Made by a program: the position numbers and the translations under genes. Positions 1 to 8,852 of a DNA stretch of 64,000 bases are shown one piece after another (the stretch's first letter is position 1; each line of letters opens with the position of its first letter). The stretch spans positions 248,001 through 312,000 of the forward strand of contig NZ_FQWT01000002.1 in NCBI RefSeq assembly GCF_900129755.1, written 5' to 3'. This stretch comes from Chryseobacterium oranimense. Lineage in GTDB: Bacteria > Bacteroidota > Bacteroidia > Flavobacteriales > Weeksellaceae. Under the pieces are notes generated by a model that did no database searches, had not been told where the DNA came from, and was given only the letters and a program-made list of their open reading frames with translations.

Positions 1-1
1 G

Positions 2-811
2 AAAGGAAATACTTGGGCAAAAGGGTTGGGATTCATGAGATATGATGCAGTCAACCGTTGTGCGGGTGGAATTTGTGATGTGCCTTTATTCTTGTCAGAC
101 AATGGCAATATCGGTATAAATACACCCTCGCCCCAAGAGAAACTTTCGATTTTTGGGAAGCATTATACTTCTACGATCTTATTGCATGCAGACAATGATG
201 GTAATGCTCCTGCTGATTTAATGATTTGGGCTTCTGAGCCAGGATTAACCTATTCCGGAGTAGGAATTGGAAATAATATGAAAAATTTTTTGAATGGGGG
301 CAGTATGGAAAGAATAAATCCTTCAAAAGGAGGTTCATATATTCGATTATTAGATAATGAGATTAATTTTAACTTGGTATCCGGTACAGGGCTTAAGCAA
401 CAGACTTTTACCTTACATTCCAACGGCAACGCCTCACTGCAAGGTAAATTTGAAGCTAAAGAAGTAAAAGTAACTCTTACACCAACAGCTGATTTTGTTT
501 TTGATGATAACTATAACCTTCCAAATCTCGAAGATGTAGAAAAACATATCAAAGAGAACAGACATCTTCCCGAAATTGCTTCAGCTAAAGTAATGGAAAA
601 GGAAGGCGTAAATATGGGTGAATTTCAAATTAAGCTACTGCAAAAAATAGAAGAGCTCACTCTATACACAATCGAGCAAAGTAAGCAAATAAAATCTCAA
701 TCAGAACAAATTAGATTACTTAAAGAAGAAAATAAAGCTCTAAACATGCAATCTGAAAAGATTGAAAAAATTGAAGCACAACTGGAACAACTTCTTTCTG
801 AAAAAAAATAA
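2..811 (+). CDS. Fibre-like protein with C-terminal coiled coil (5' partial)
   Basis: The reading frame is open to the left edge, so the start lies outside the window; a TTG at 26 is in frame but is probably not the true start. The visible part is a beta-rich, glycine-containing region followed by a conserved Bacteroidota tail: a segment beginning VKVTLTPTADFVFDDNYNLP, then a run containing HLPEIASAKVMEKEGVNMGE, then a heptad-rich coiled coil (LLQKIEELTLYTIEQSKQ and following) to the C-terminus. Such tails occur on secreted tail-fibre-like or adhesin-like proteins. Only 6 bp separate it from the next gene, so it is probably co-transcribed with the RHS genes downstream. The family is recognised but the function is not established. 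Confidence 0.75.
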   Translation, partial: KGNTWAKGLGFMRYDAVNRCAGGICDVPLFLSDNGNIGINTPSPQEKLSIFGKHYTSTILLHADNDGNAPADLMIWASEPGLTYSGVGIGNNMKNFLNGGSMERINPSKGGSYIRLLDNEINFNLVSGTGLKQQTFTLHSNGNASLQGKFEAKEVKVTLTPTADFVFDDNYNLPNLEDVEKHIKENRHLPEIASAKVMEKEGVNMGEFQIKLLQKIEELTLYTIEQSKQIKSQSEQIRLLKEENKALNMQSEKIEKIEAQLEQLLSEKK

Positions 812-817
812 ACACTT

Positions 818-1294
818 ATGCAAAAAAAATTACTTTCGATATTCTCATTATTTGTAGGTTTCTTTGGATATTCCCAGACAGAGGTCTATTTCAAATATGA
901 TGAAGCAGGAAACCAAATATACAGGGGGCCTAACGCTACAGGTAAAAATGCACCTGCTGAAGCGGCTAAACAAGAAACTAAAACAGTAGCTCCACTGCAA
1001 CAGCAAGAAGTTCCTGCTATGGATGAAAAAACTTTCTTAAAACAGATCAGACTTTATCCTGTACCGGTAAATGATGTTCTCACCATCGACTGGACGCAAG
1101 AAGCTGATGACCTTATAGAATCTGTTTCATTATATCAGCACAGTACAGTACACTGGAAATTCCAGCAACAGAATATTCCGGGGTTAAACCGTCAGCTTAA
1201 GATTAACATGACAGGTTATGACTGGGGCGTTTATATCCTACGTTTTACTCTGAAAGACGGAAGAGTCTTCAGCAGAAATGTGACCAAACGATAA
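818..1294 (+). CDS. Small secreted protein with T9SS-type C-terminal sorting domain
   Basis: The N-terminus (MQKKLLSIFSLFVGFFGYSQ) is a signal peptide with the FGYSQ-type cleavage site common in Flavobacteriia. Mature residues 21-36 (TEVYFKYDEAGNQIYRG) resemble one RHS/YD unit. A low-complexity linker rich in Ala, Gln and Glu follows, and residues 75-158 look like a type A T9SS sorting domain: LYPVPVNDVLTIDW, then GVYILRFTLKDGRVFSRNVTKR. Proteins of this type are exported by the Sec system and then carried across the outer membrane by T9SS. It lies between the fibre-like gene and the large RHS gene, so it may be a surface-anchored partner of the RHS protein. That role is inferred from order only. 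Confidence 0.75.
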   Translation: MQKKLLSIFSLFVGFFGYSQTEVYFKYDEAGNQIYRGPNATGKNAPAEAAKQETKTVAPLQQQEVPAMDEKTFLKQIRLYPVPVNDVLTIDWTQEADDLIESVSLYQHSTVHWKFQQQNIPGLNRQLKINMTGYDWGVYILRFTLKDGRVFSRNVTKR

Positions 1295-1344
1295 GCTATT
1301 TTCTGATTCATTATTTATCAATTTATTAACACAAAGAAAAGAAT

Positions 1345-4300
1345 ATGAAAATTTTCTATTCATTCATTATATCCTGTATCTCAATATTGGGATACTCTCA
1401 AACGATATTATACCAAACTGAAAGTACCTCGCGAACAGTTCAGGATCCACAGACTGTTGTGCTTGCACAAGGATTTCATGCAACATCAAATGTATCCAAT
1501 CCCTTTATTGCTAAAATTGGTCCGGGTACTGAAAACCTGGGCGGTGGGCCTGCAGATTCAGATGCAGGCGCAACCAACCCATCAGGAACAACTGCTCCGG
1601 CAGGACAGAGTTTTCATGACACTAAAGGAAATATAGAAGTCAGTGGAGCAGGGCAATTGCAATTTACCCTGCCGATTGATCTGCCTCAGGGTGTGAAAAC
1701 TGTTTCTCCCAATATGAGTTTAATCTATCTGAGTAACTCCGGAAATGGAATTGCTGGTTTTGGATGGGCTTTATCAGGCGTTACTACTATTTCCAGAAGT
1801 GGAAAAAATATTGAAAAAGACGGAGAGTTAACCAGTGTAAAATTAAACTATTCAGACTATTATAGTTTTAACGGGCAGAGACTGATTCTAAAATCCGGAG
1901 AATATGGTAAAGATGGCGCAGAATATGTTACGGAGAAGTACTCAAATATCAAAATAAAATCAGTTGGGGCAATCACAGGTCAGACATGGCAAGGTCCCGA
2001 ATACTGGGAAGTGACTTTTGAAGACGGTTCGCAGGCTTGGTATGGCGGTATTACTTCGGGAGCAAGTTTAGCCAGAACCCCTATTGAATACAATATTGCT
2101 AAATGGAGAGATGCTCAGGGAAATTATATTATATATAACTATGTACAAACTGCATCTAAAAATGTAGCTTCAGTTTCTAGCATTCAATGGGGAGGAAACG
2201 AAGTATTAAATACTCCTGTAATCAATGAAATCACATTTAACTATATGCCTAGAACTTTGTCTGAGCAGTATTATGTTGCTGGAGTTTCATTGATTCAGGA
2301 CAGGATATTGGATAATATTGTTGTGAAAACGAACAACAATTCCTATAAAAAATATACTATTGAATATGGCAACAATGGTACAAGCTATCAGTTTGTTAAT
2401 AAAATTACGGAATACAATTCCGAAGGAGCTGCTGCCAATCCTATAGCATTTGATTATCCTCAACCCGTTCCTGCTTCTGTGGATCCAGACTATTTACCCA
2501 ATAGTGATCCGTTTAGCGACGTAAAACTGACAGGTGACCTCAATGGGGATTCCTATATCGATTTTGTTATGTCAAATGGTACTGTGAAATTAGGCGCATT
2601 TAATAATGACACTTTTACGACGATTATCACCAATAAATATTTTGAAACTAATGCAAAAGTAGTGAGTACATTACTGGACGAAGAAGGACAAATCTATAAT
2701 GGGAATGGAATTGTACAATATGAAGAAGGTAAAATTGTAGGTTATATCTTCAGAAATAACATTTTTGTCAAAGTATTTGAAAAATTAGTTTATGATGAAT
2801 CCGACTGTATTACAGGTAATGAACCTCCACCTGCGGGCTGTCGCATAGAGGTTTCGTCATTGAATGAAGGTGACATTAATGGGGATGGTATTTCGGATAT
2901 TTTTTTGACTTTAAAAAAAAGAATTTGTGAATGGATACCAGATCCCGCTTGTAATAATATTACTCCAAATGAAACTACGAACCGTCCCGATCCGTGTACC
3001 ATTCTCAGATGTGCGACATATGATGTAGGGAACTTTATTGTAGATTTAAAAAATCAGAATAATCCAGTTGCTACTTATACAATTGATGCAGGAATTAATG
3101 AAAACATTCTTTATAACCAGCAATATATGGATATAGATGGAGACGGAAAGGTTGAAACCATCAATGTCTCCAATAATGATTACAAAGTATTTGAATTTGT
3201 AAAAACGGCTCCGAATCAATATCTCAAAAAGATTAGGTTTACAAGCAATTTGGTTGAAACCAAAGATCCTGAATTCCCTGTACTATTTGGTGATTTTAAT
3301 GGGGATGGTAAATTAGATTTTACAATTCCTGTAACAGATACGGCTATTGGTAAACCAGATAATTGGAGATTCTATATAGGAACAGGGACAGGATTCAATA
3401 ATTTTCTTAAAATAGAATTTTTCTCTTATAGAAAACGTCAGACAGAGACTACGGGTAACTATAATAAATTTGCAAAACAGTATTTCTTTTCTATTGCTGA
3501 TATAAATAAGGATGGAAAATCTGATGTTTTACAGATTTTCTCATATAATCAGATTAATCCTTACAGCGCACAAGGATATAGGGATTTCGGTTATGTCATA
3601 AGTACAAAATTGGCTAATGGAGCAGCTTCTGATGGTACGCTAAATTTCCAGCCCATACCATCCTTCGTTAGCCAAACTTACCAAGTACAGGATATTCAGG
3701 ATCTAACATTGTTTACTCCTTTGACTAATCCAATAAAAGCAAATAATAACTACTATAATGTTTTTCTATATTGGAAGGAGCATCTACACAGAATAAAAGC
3801 ACCTACACCACTTTCAGAATTGGCAAGGATTAAATCTATTAATCAAGGAAATGGGAGTATTATAACGGGAATTAGTTATTTGGAAGCAGTTTCTAATGGA
3901 ACTAATATTTATAAGAAAGTTAAGAAAGAGCTTTATCCTTATTTTTCGTTAGAAAGAGTAGATCAGACCTTCGTTGTTTCCCAACTTCAGCAGGTAGGCA
4001 GAAAGCAGGATTTCCGATACAGAGGAATGACAGGGCATTTGCAAGGAAGAGGAAGTATTGGGTATCACCAAATGGCTCGATCTTCATGGTATGCAGATGG
4101 TTTTGAAAACACAAAAATATGGAGCGGTGTTGAAATGGATGCCCAAAAATTTGGTCAACAGGTAAAAGAATGGTCAATCAGAACTAACGACGAAAACCTG
4201 ATTTTCCCGACAGATATTTCCGTTAATAATACTCAGTTATTATCATTTAAACAAAATAATTATACTATTCAGCAACTGCCTAACAAAGTTGATATAATTC

Positions 4301-7300
4301 TTCCTGAAATCATTATTGAAAAAGATTTCTTAAAAAACATTACTTTAACGAAATCAGTAATTTATAATAATTATTACTTACCAAGTTCCACCCAGATCAA
4401 TATCAATAATAATTTTTCAACAATAAAAACTACTTTTGAATATATCCATAACCCAACAGGGATAGGCTCCAATTATTATATTGGTCGACCAGAGTCTAAA
4501 ACTGTTATAACACAGGCTTATGGTGATACAAAATCTACAAAAGAAGAATATGTTTATGAAAGTAATCTTTTAAAAACACTTAAAACGTGGAACAGGGATA
4601 ATACAGAATATTTACAGGAAACCTATAATTATGATGGTTTTGGAAACATGATTCAAAAAGTTATCACTAACAGTGTAGACTCTCAAACCCAAACCCGTAC
4701 ATCTAAATATGAACCTACAGGAAGATTTGTTGAAAAAAATACAGATAATCTCGGACTAGCGACCAGCTACACATACAATGATAGGGGACAAATCCTTACC
4801 CAGACGGATCCGTTGGACAATAAGCTCACCAATATCTATGATGGTTGGGGTAAACTAATGAAGTCTAAAACCAATCTCGAAGGAACAACAACATATCAAT
4901 ATGAAAGAGATAACCAATCAAATATAACTATTACTCAGTATGACCCTGATGGTGATGTGTCAAAAAAATTCACCAACAAATTAGGACAGGATTATAAAAC
5001 ATCTACAAAAGCATTTGGACAAGGACAATTTATATCACAGGAAACTCAATATGATGTTTTAGGTAGGAAAACGAAAGAGAGTGAACCTTATTTTGAAGGT
5101 GGAAATATAAGCCAGTGGAATGTCATTGCCTATAATGATACTTTTTATCCCGCTAAGATCACAGCAACGGCATTAGCAACCTTAAATAATGTAGGAGAAA
5201 TATCTTCATTCTTGGGTAAGCAAATAGAAACCGTTACTTCTGGAAATACCATCTCCGTAACAGAAGTTAACGGATATGCAAGAACAAATAGTAAAACCAC
5301 TGATGCTTTAAATAATGTTATTTCCAGTACAGATAAGGGAGGAACTGTCAATTTCTCTTACAATGCTGCGGGCGAACAGATAAAGGCACAATATGCCGAA
5401 AATATTGTTACCACCAAGTATGACTCGTGGGGAAGAAAATCTGAGTTCAATGATCCTTCCAACGGATTGTACAAATATGAATATGATCCTTTCGGACAAA
5501 CTAAGAAAATTATAAGCCCCAAGGGAACTAAGGAGTATATTTATAATAATTTAGGTCAGCTTATTTCTCATGCAGAGATCTCTACAACAGATGGAGGGCA
5601 GGCAACCAATAAAATAATTTCTTATTCCTATGATAGCAAAGGAAGGATAATTTCAAAAAGCGGAACATCTAAAGGAAAAACTTATAGCTCAAATGTAGCC
5701 TATGATCCGCAGGGAAGATTATTATCTTCGTCTGAAAGCAGCAATGGAAGGTATTATATACAAAAAGGTATTACTTATGATGATAAGGCAAGGGTAATTT
5801 CTTACGAAAAACAATTATATTCTTCCGGTATTTTGACCAAAGTTACTGTAGAAAATGTATATAGTGCCTGGAATGGAGAGCTTTATCAAGTAAAAGATAA
5901 AAACTCAGGTAAAGTTTTATGGGAACTTAAAGAAACCAATGCTAAAGGTCAGGTTGTAAGAGCCAAATTAGGAGTTTCAGATATTAATAATACATATAAT
6001 GATGCAACTGGATTCTTAACAGAAATCAAACATATTTCTCCTGTACAAAGTATTCTGAACATCCAGTATAATTTTGATGTTATTAAAAATGAACTTAAGT
6101 TGAGAAAAACTTTAGGTGATTTTAATATAATCGAATCATTTGATTATGATGACAATAACAGATTAATCAGCTGGACAAATCCTAGAACGGGACAAAACTC
6201 TCAAAATAGCTATGATACTAAAGGAAGGATTATAGAAATTGACCAGGTGGGGACAATCAAGTATGAAAACTCTACTAAAATCTATCAGCCAACAGGGATG
6301 ACACTGAATGCAGCAGGTAGTCAGAATTATAATAATGACCTGATTCAAAGTATTGCCTATAACGAAAACAATGATCCTGTATTTATTAATGGTGAAAAAG
6401 GAGATGTAGCTTTTCAGTACGGCTTGACTAGTATGAGACAAAAAGTAAGCTATGGAGGAAATTTTGATCCTGATCAGGAAGGTAAATTTACTAAGTTCTA
6501 CAGTGAAGACGGAAGTTTTGAAATCGTAAAAGACAATACAACAGGTAAAGAAAAACACGTTCTTTATATTGGTGGAAATCCATACGAAAGCAATATCATT
6601 TACCTGAAGAATTATGATGAAGCCAATGGATCTTACAAATTTTTACATAAAGATTATTTAGGAAGCATCTTGGCCATTAGCGATGAGGCAGGAAACAAAC
6701 TGGAGCAAAGACATTTTGATGCCTGGGGTAATTTTACACATCTTCAAATAGGAAATGGAGCGATTATCACTGATAAGAATATAATTGACAACACTTCGTT
6801 ATTATTGGAAAGGGGATATACAAGCCATGAACATTTTGCAGAGGTTGGAATCATTCACATGAATGGAAGACTGTATGATCCGTTACTGAGAAGATTCCTG
6901 AATGCAGATGAAAACATACAAGATCCTTACAATACACAGAATTATAATAAATATGGGTATGTAATGAATAATCCACTGATGTTTAATGATCCGAGTGGGG
7001 AATATTGGGAAGCAGGAGTCTTTTTAACTGCTGTAGCCATTGCGATACAAGGCGCCATAGTAGGTACAATAATTGCTGCAGGATTATATATAGTAAAATC
7101 CTTAGTTACAGGAAATTGGTCTTGGGGAGGTTTTGCTAAAAGTTTACTTTTAGGGGCTGTCACAGGAGCGGCAACAGGAGGACTCACCGGAGGAATGTCT
7201 GCCAGTGGCTTTAATGGAGCCGTAATTGTAGGAAGTATGACTGGTGCTATTTCAGGAGGAATAGATGCAGTATTTAATGGACAGAACTTCTTTACCGGTC

Positions 7301-7983
7301 TATATAGAGGTGCTGTAATGGGTGCTGCTATTGGTGGTGCCGGATATGCTATAAATTATTTTGTAAATGGTAGTTATAAATCTTATTATACAACTGATAA
7401 TGGGGTTATGCAAAATGGTGAAAGCTATGATCCCACAATTAGTAATGAGACAATGAATAAAAATATAAATACTAAAAGAATAAATAACTTCACAAAAGAT
7501 GAAATTCAAGAATTTGGTATTGGAAAGGAATATGTTGGAAAGCCAACATTAGATGGGCATTTATTACTAGGTAATGATAAAGGGGTTTTAGGATGGACAA
7601 AGCCAGTAGACTTTTTAACAGGAAAATCGGATATCGTTTATTCTCCTTTGGCTGCTCAAAATGACGTTTTACTAGGTAAAGTAATGGTTCACGAAACAGC
7701 ACATGCGTTTTCTCAACGATTTCTTTCTTTAAGTATTGATATTAATTCCGGTTATGACGTAAGATTAAATACAACAGATCATTTGGCAATATACAAGTTA
7801 GAACATTTATACGCTAAAAAACAATTATATTTCAAAAACGGATATGTTGATATAACAAAGATAAAAGGAGTTTTTATGGAAGATATTGACCTTACATATA
7901 ATGCTCTATCTCCTTTTGAGAAAAGTTTTTTTAATAAAGCTTATAATAGCTTTTATAAAATATTTAATAGATCAATGAAATAA
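1345..7983 (+). CDS. Secreted RHS/SpvB polymorphic toxin with HExxH C-terminal cassette
   Basis: A 2212-residue secreted protein with a signal peptide ending ILGYSQ. Residues ~100-330 resemble the SpvB N-terminal domain (IDLPQGVKTVSPNMSLIYLS, then GIAGFGWALSG). Five or more FG-GAP/VCBS-like DxNxDGxxD units follow (for example DINGDGISD and DFNGDGKLD). Many YD/RHS repeats fill ~1080-1800. The RHS core boundary is at 1841-1885 (GRLYDPLLRRFLNADE, ending NPLMFNDPSGE). After it come a hydrophobic glycine/alanine-rich stretch (~1888-2005) and a variable tail with HETAH at 2116-2120, an HExxH zinc-metallopeptidase signature. By family precedent the repeats form a shell around a C-terminal toxin. No T9SS sorting tail is present. 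The tail is visibly more AT-rich than the core, as expected for an exchangeable cassette. The toxic activity is inferred. Confidence 0.85.
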   Translation: MKIFYSFIISCISILGYSQTILYQTESTSRTVQDPQTVVLAQGFHATSNVSNPFIAKIGPGTENLGGGPADSDAGATNPSGTTAPAGQSFHDTKGNIEVSGAGQLQFTLPIDLPQGVKTVSPNMSLIYLSNSGNGIAGFGWALSGVTTISRSGKNIEKDGELTSVKLNYSDYYSFNGQRLILKSGEYGKDGAEYVTEKYSNIKIKSVGAITGQTWQGPEYWEVTFEDGSQAWYGGITSGASLARTPIEYNIAKWRDAQGNYIIYNYVQTASKNVASVSSIQWGGNEVLNTPVINEITFNYMPRTLSEQYYVAGVSLIQDRILDNIVVKTNNNSYKKYTIEYGNNGTSYQFVNKITEYNSEGAAANPIAFDYPQPVPASVDPDYLPNSDPFSDVKLTGDLNGDSYIDFVMSNGTVKLGAFNNDTFTTIITNKYFETNAKVVSTLLDEEGQIYNGNGIVQYEEGKIVGYIFRNNIFVKVFEKLVYDESDCITGNEPPPAGCRIEVSSLNEGDINGDGISDIFLTLKKRICEWIPDPACNNITPNETTNRPDPCTILRCATYDVGNFIVDLKNQNNPVATYTIDAGINENILYNQQYMDIDGDGKVETINVSNNDYKVFEFVKTAPNQYLKKIRFTSNLVETKDPEFPVLFGDFNGDGKLDFTIPVTDTAIGKPDNWRFYIGTGTGFNNFLKIEFFSYRKRQTETTGNYNKFAKQYFFSIADINKDGKSDVLQIFSYNQINPYSAQGYRDFGYVISTKLANGAASDGTLNFQPIPSFVSQTYQVQDIQDLTLFTPLTNPIKANNNYYNVFLYWKEHLHRIKAPTPLSELARIKSINQGNGSIITGISYLEAVSNGTNIYKKVKKELYPYFSLERVDQTFVVSQLQQVGRKQDFRYRGMTGHLQGRGSIGYHQMARSSWYADGFENTKIWSGVEMDAQKFGQQVKEWSIRTNDENLIFPTDISVNNTQLLSFKQNNYTIQQLPNKVDIILPEIIIEKDFLKNITLTKSVIYNNYYLPSSTQININNNFSTIKTTFEYIHNPTGIGSNYYIGRPESKTVITQAYGDTKSTKEEYVYESNLLKTLKTWNRDNTEYLQETYNYDGFGNMIQKVITNSVDSQTQTRTSKYEPTGRFVEKNTDNLGLATSYTYNDRGQILTQTDPLDNKLTNIYDGWGKLMKSKTNLEGTTTYQYERDNQSNITITQYDPDGDVSKKFTNKLGQDYKTSTKAFGQGQFISQETQYDVLGRKTKESEPYFEGGNISQWNVIAYNDTFYPAKITATALATLNNVGEISSFLGKQIETVTSGNTISVTEVNGYARTNSKTTDALNNVISSTDKGGTVNFSYNAAGEQIKAQYAENIVTTKYDSWGRKSEFNDPSNGLYKYEYDPFGQTKKIISPKGTKEYIYNNLGQLISHAEISTTDGGQATNKIISYSYDSKGRIISKSGTSKGKTYSSNVAYDPQGRLLSSSESSNGRYYIQKGITYDDKARVISYEKQLYSSGILTKVTVENVYSAWNGELYQVKDKNSGKVLWELKETNAKGQVVRAKLGVSDINNTYNDATGFLTEIKHISPVQSILNIQYNFDVIKNELKLRKTLGDFNIIESFDYDDNNRLISWTNPRTGQNSQNSYDTKGRIIEIDQVGTIKYENSTKIYQPTGMTLNAAGSQNYNNDLIQSIAYNENNDPVFINGEKGDVAFQYGLTSMRQKVSYGGNFDPDQEGKFTKFYSEDGSFEIVKDNTTGKEKHVLYIGGNPYESNIIYLKNYDEANGSYKFLHKDYLGSILAISDEAGNKLEQRHFDAWGNFTHLQIGNGAIITDKNIIDNTSLLLERGYTSHEHFAEVGIIHMNGRLYDPLLRRFLNADENIQDPYNTQNYNKYGYVMNNPLMFNDPSGEYWEAGVFLTAVAIAIQGAIVGTIIAAGLYIVKSLVTGNWSWGGFAKSLLLGAVTGAATGGLTGGMSASGFNGAVIVGSMTGAISGGIDAVFNGQNFFTGLYRGAVMGAAIGGAGYAINYFVNGSYKSYYTTDNGVMQNGESYDPTISNETMNKNINTKRINNFTKDEIQEFGIGKEYVGKPTLDGHLLLGNDKGVLGWTKPVDFLTGKSDIVYSPLAAQNDVLLGKVMVHETAHAFSQRFLSLSIDINSGYDVRLNTTDHLAIYKLEHLYAKKQLYFKNGYVDITKIKGVFMEDIDLTYNALSPFEKSFFNKAYNSFYKIFNRSMK

Positions 7984-7984
7984 T

Positions 7985-8464
7985 ATGATGAAAATAATTA
8001 AATTACTATCAATGCTATTCTTATTGAATTGCAAAGCACAACAGGTCCCAGATAGTATTACTTTGACTTATCAAAGAACTATTTTTAACATATCAGAAAA
8101 TTACATCCAGTTTATGTTTGACAGCAATAAAAATTATTTATTGGTAAATAACAAATCTGCAGGATTACAAAAAGAGGTAAATATTAATCTTTCACAAGAA
8201 GAACTTAAAAGCATTTTTAATGTTTATAAGAAATTTAATCTGCCTGCAGAAGGAATTAACTGTTTATATAATGATGACGGCACTGTTTTAAGTAAAACAA
8301 TTATCAGTTTTAATAAAAAGCCGAAAGAAGTTTCATTTCAAAAATGTTATCAGGCAGAACAAGATAAAAAGAATTTTCATAATATTGAGATGCAACTATT
8401 AAAACTATTAAAATCTAAACCTGAGTACCAAAATACCTTTCCTTGGGAATTTGAAACTTTATAA
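7985..8464 (+). CDS. Small lipoprotein, candidate immunity protein for the RHS toxin
   Basis: A 159-residue protein starting 2 bp after the RHS stop codon. The N-terminus (MMKIIKLLSMLFLLNCKAQ) has a lipobox-like LLNC, so it is probably a periplasmic or outer-membrane lipoprotein; the FLLNCKAQ form is common in Chryseobacterium. A start at M2 is equally possible. The rest shows no recognised domain: mixed beta/alpha, lysine-rich and low GC, like the preceding toxin tail. A small cognate gene directly behind an RHS cassette is the usual position of the immunity gene. A lipoprotein would fit neutralisation of a protease acting in the envelope. The function is inferred from position only. Confidence 0.6.
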   Translation: MMKIIKLLSMLFLLNCKAQQVPDSITLTYQRTIFNISENYIQFMFDSNKNYLLVNNKSAGLQKEVNINLSQEELKSIFNVYKKFNLPAEGINCLYNDDGTVLSKTIISFNKKPKEVSFQKCYQAEQDKKNFHNIEMQLLKLLKSKPEYQNTFPWEFETL

Positions 8465-8743
8465 AGCTTTAAGATATTGTTATAACAAATTTTGTAAGTA
8501 ATTTCACTTACTTTCTACTTTTCGAGAAATTGATTCTTTCTTAGTAAAAATTTGGGTTACCTCATTAATTAACGGAGATAATTTCTCAAAAGATTAAATC
8601 ATCTATATTAATGATTTTGAATAGTATAAAATCAAAAAAGGGATAAGTGATTAAAAGAAGCTTGAAAAATCTTTTTATAATACTATACATTATGGTAGGT
8701 TCTTTTTGCGAAAGAATCTAGCTATAAGATGGAACTTAAAAAA
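8465..8743. other. Gene-free AT-rich region behind the RHS cassette
   Basis: About 280 bp of AT-rich sequence between the candidate immunity gene and the first terminator. I see no convincing open frame with a ribosome binding site, no tRNA-like fold and no long repeat. Leftover DNA from earlier toxin or immunity cassettes would be a plausible origin, but nothing recognisable remains. Confidence 0.4.
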
Positions 8744-8785
8744 TATAAATAAAAACCACGCTTTTGGGTGTGGTTTTATTTATAA
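8744..8785 (+). terminator. Intrinsic terminator of the RHS operon
   Basis: Long imperfect hairpin: TATAAATAAAAACCAC pairs with GTGGTTTTATTTATA around a short loop, with one bulged A. The stem contains A and T tracts on both sides, so it can act in both directions. Confidence 0.7.
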
Positions 8786-8800
8786 AGTGGCTGACATTCA

Positions 8801-8834
8801 CAAAAAAGCCACCGCAAAACGATGGCTAAAAAAA
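8801..8834 (-). terminator. Intrinsic terminator of the SusC/SusD operon
   Basis: On the - strand AGCCATCG pairs with CGGTGGCT (one G-U pair), followed by a run of T. It lies directly behind the susD-like stop codon at 8853. Confidence 0.7.
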
Positions 8835-8852
8835 AATCAAATCTAAATAAAA

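Noticed and set aside
6163..6558. 131-codon - strand frame inside the RHS gene
   Set aside because: Antisense to a run of YD repeats. No start context or domain.
1345..7983. Reading the DxNxDG units of the RHS protein as a calcium-dependent adhesin
   Set aside because: The SpvB-like start, YD repeats and RHS core boundary point to a toxin shell. The units are the usual FG-GAP/VCBS part of such proteins.
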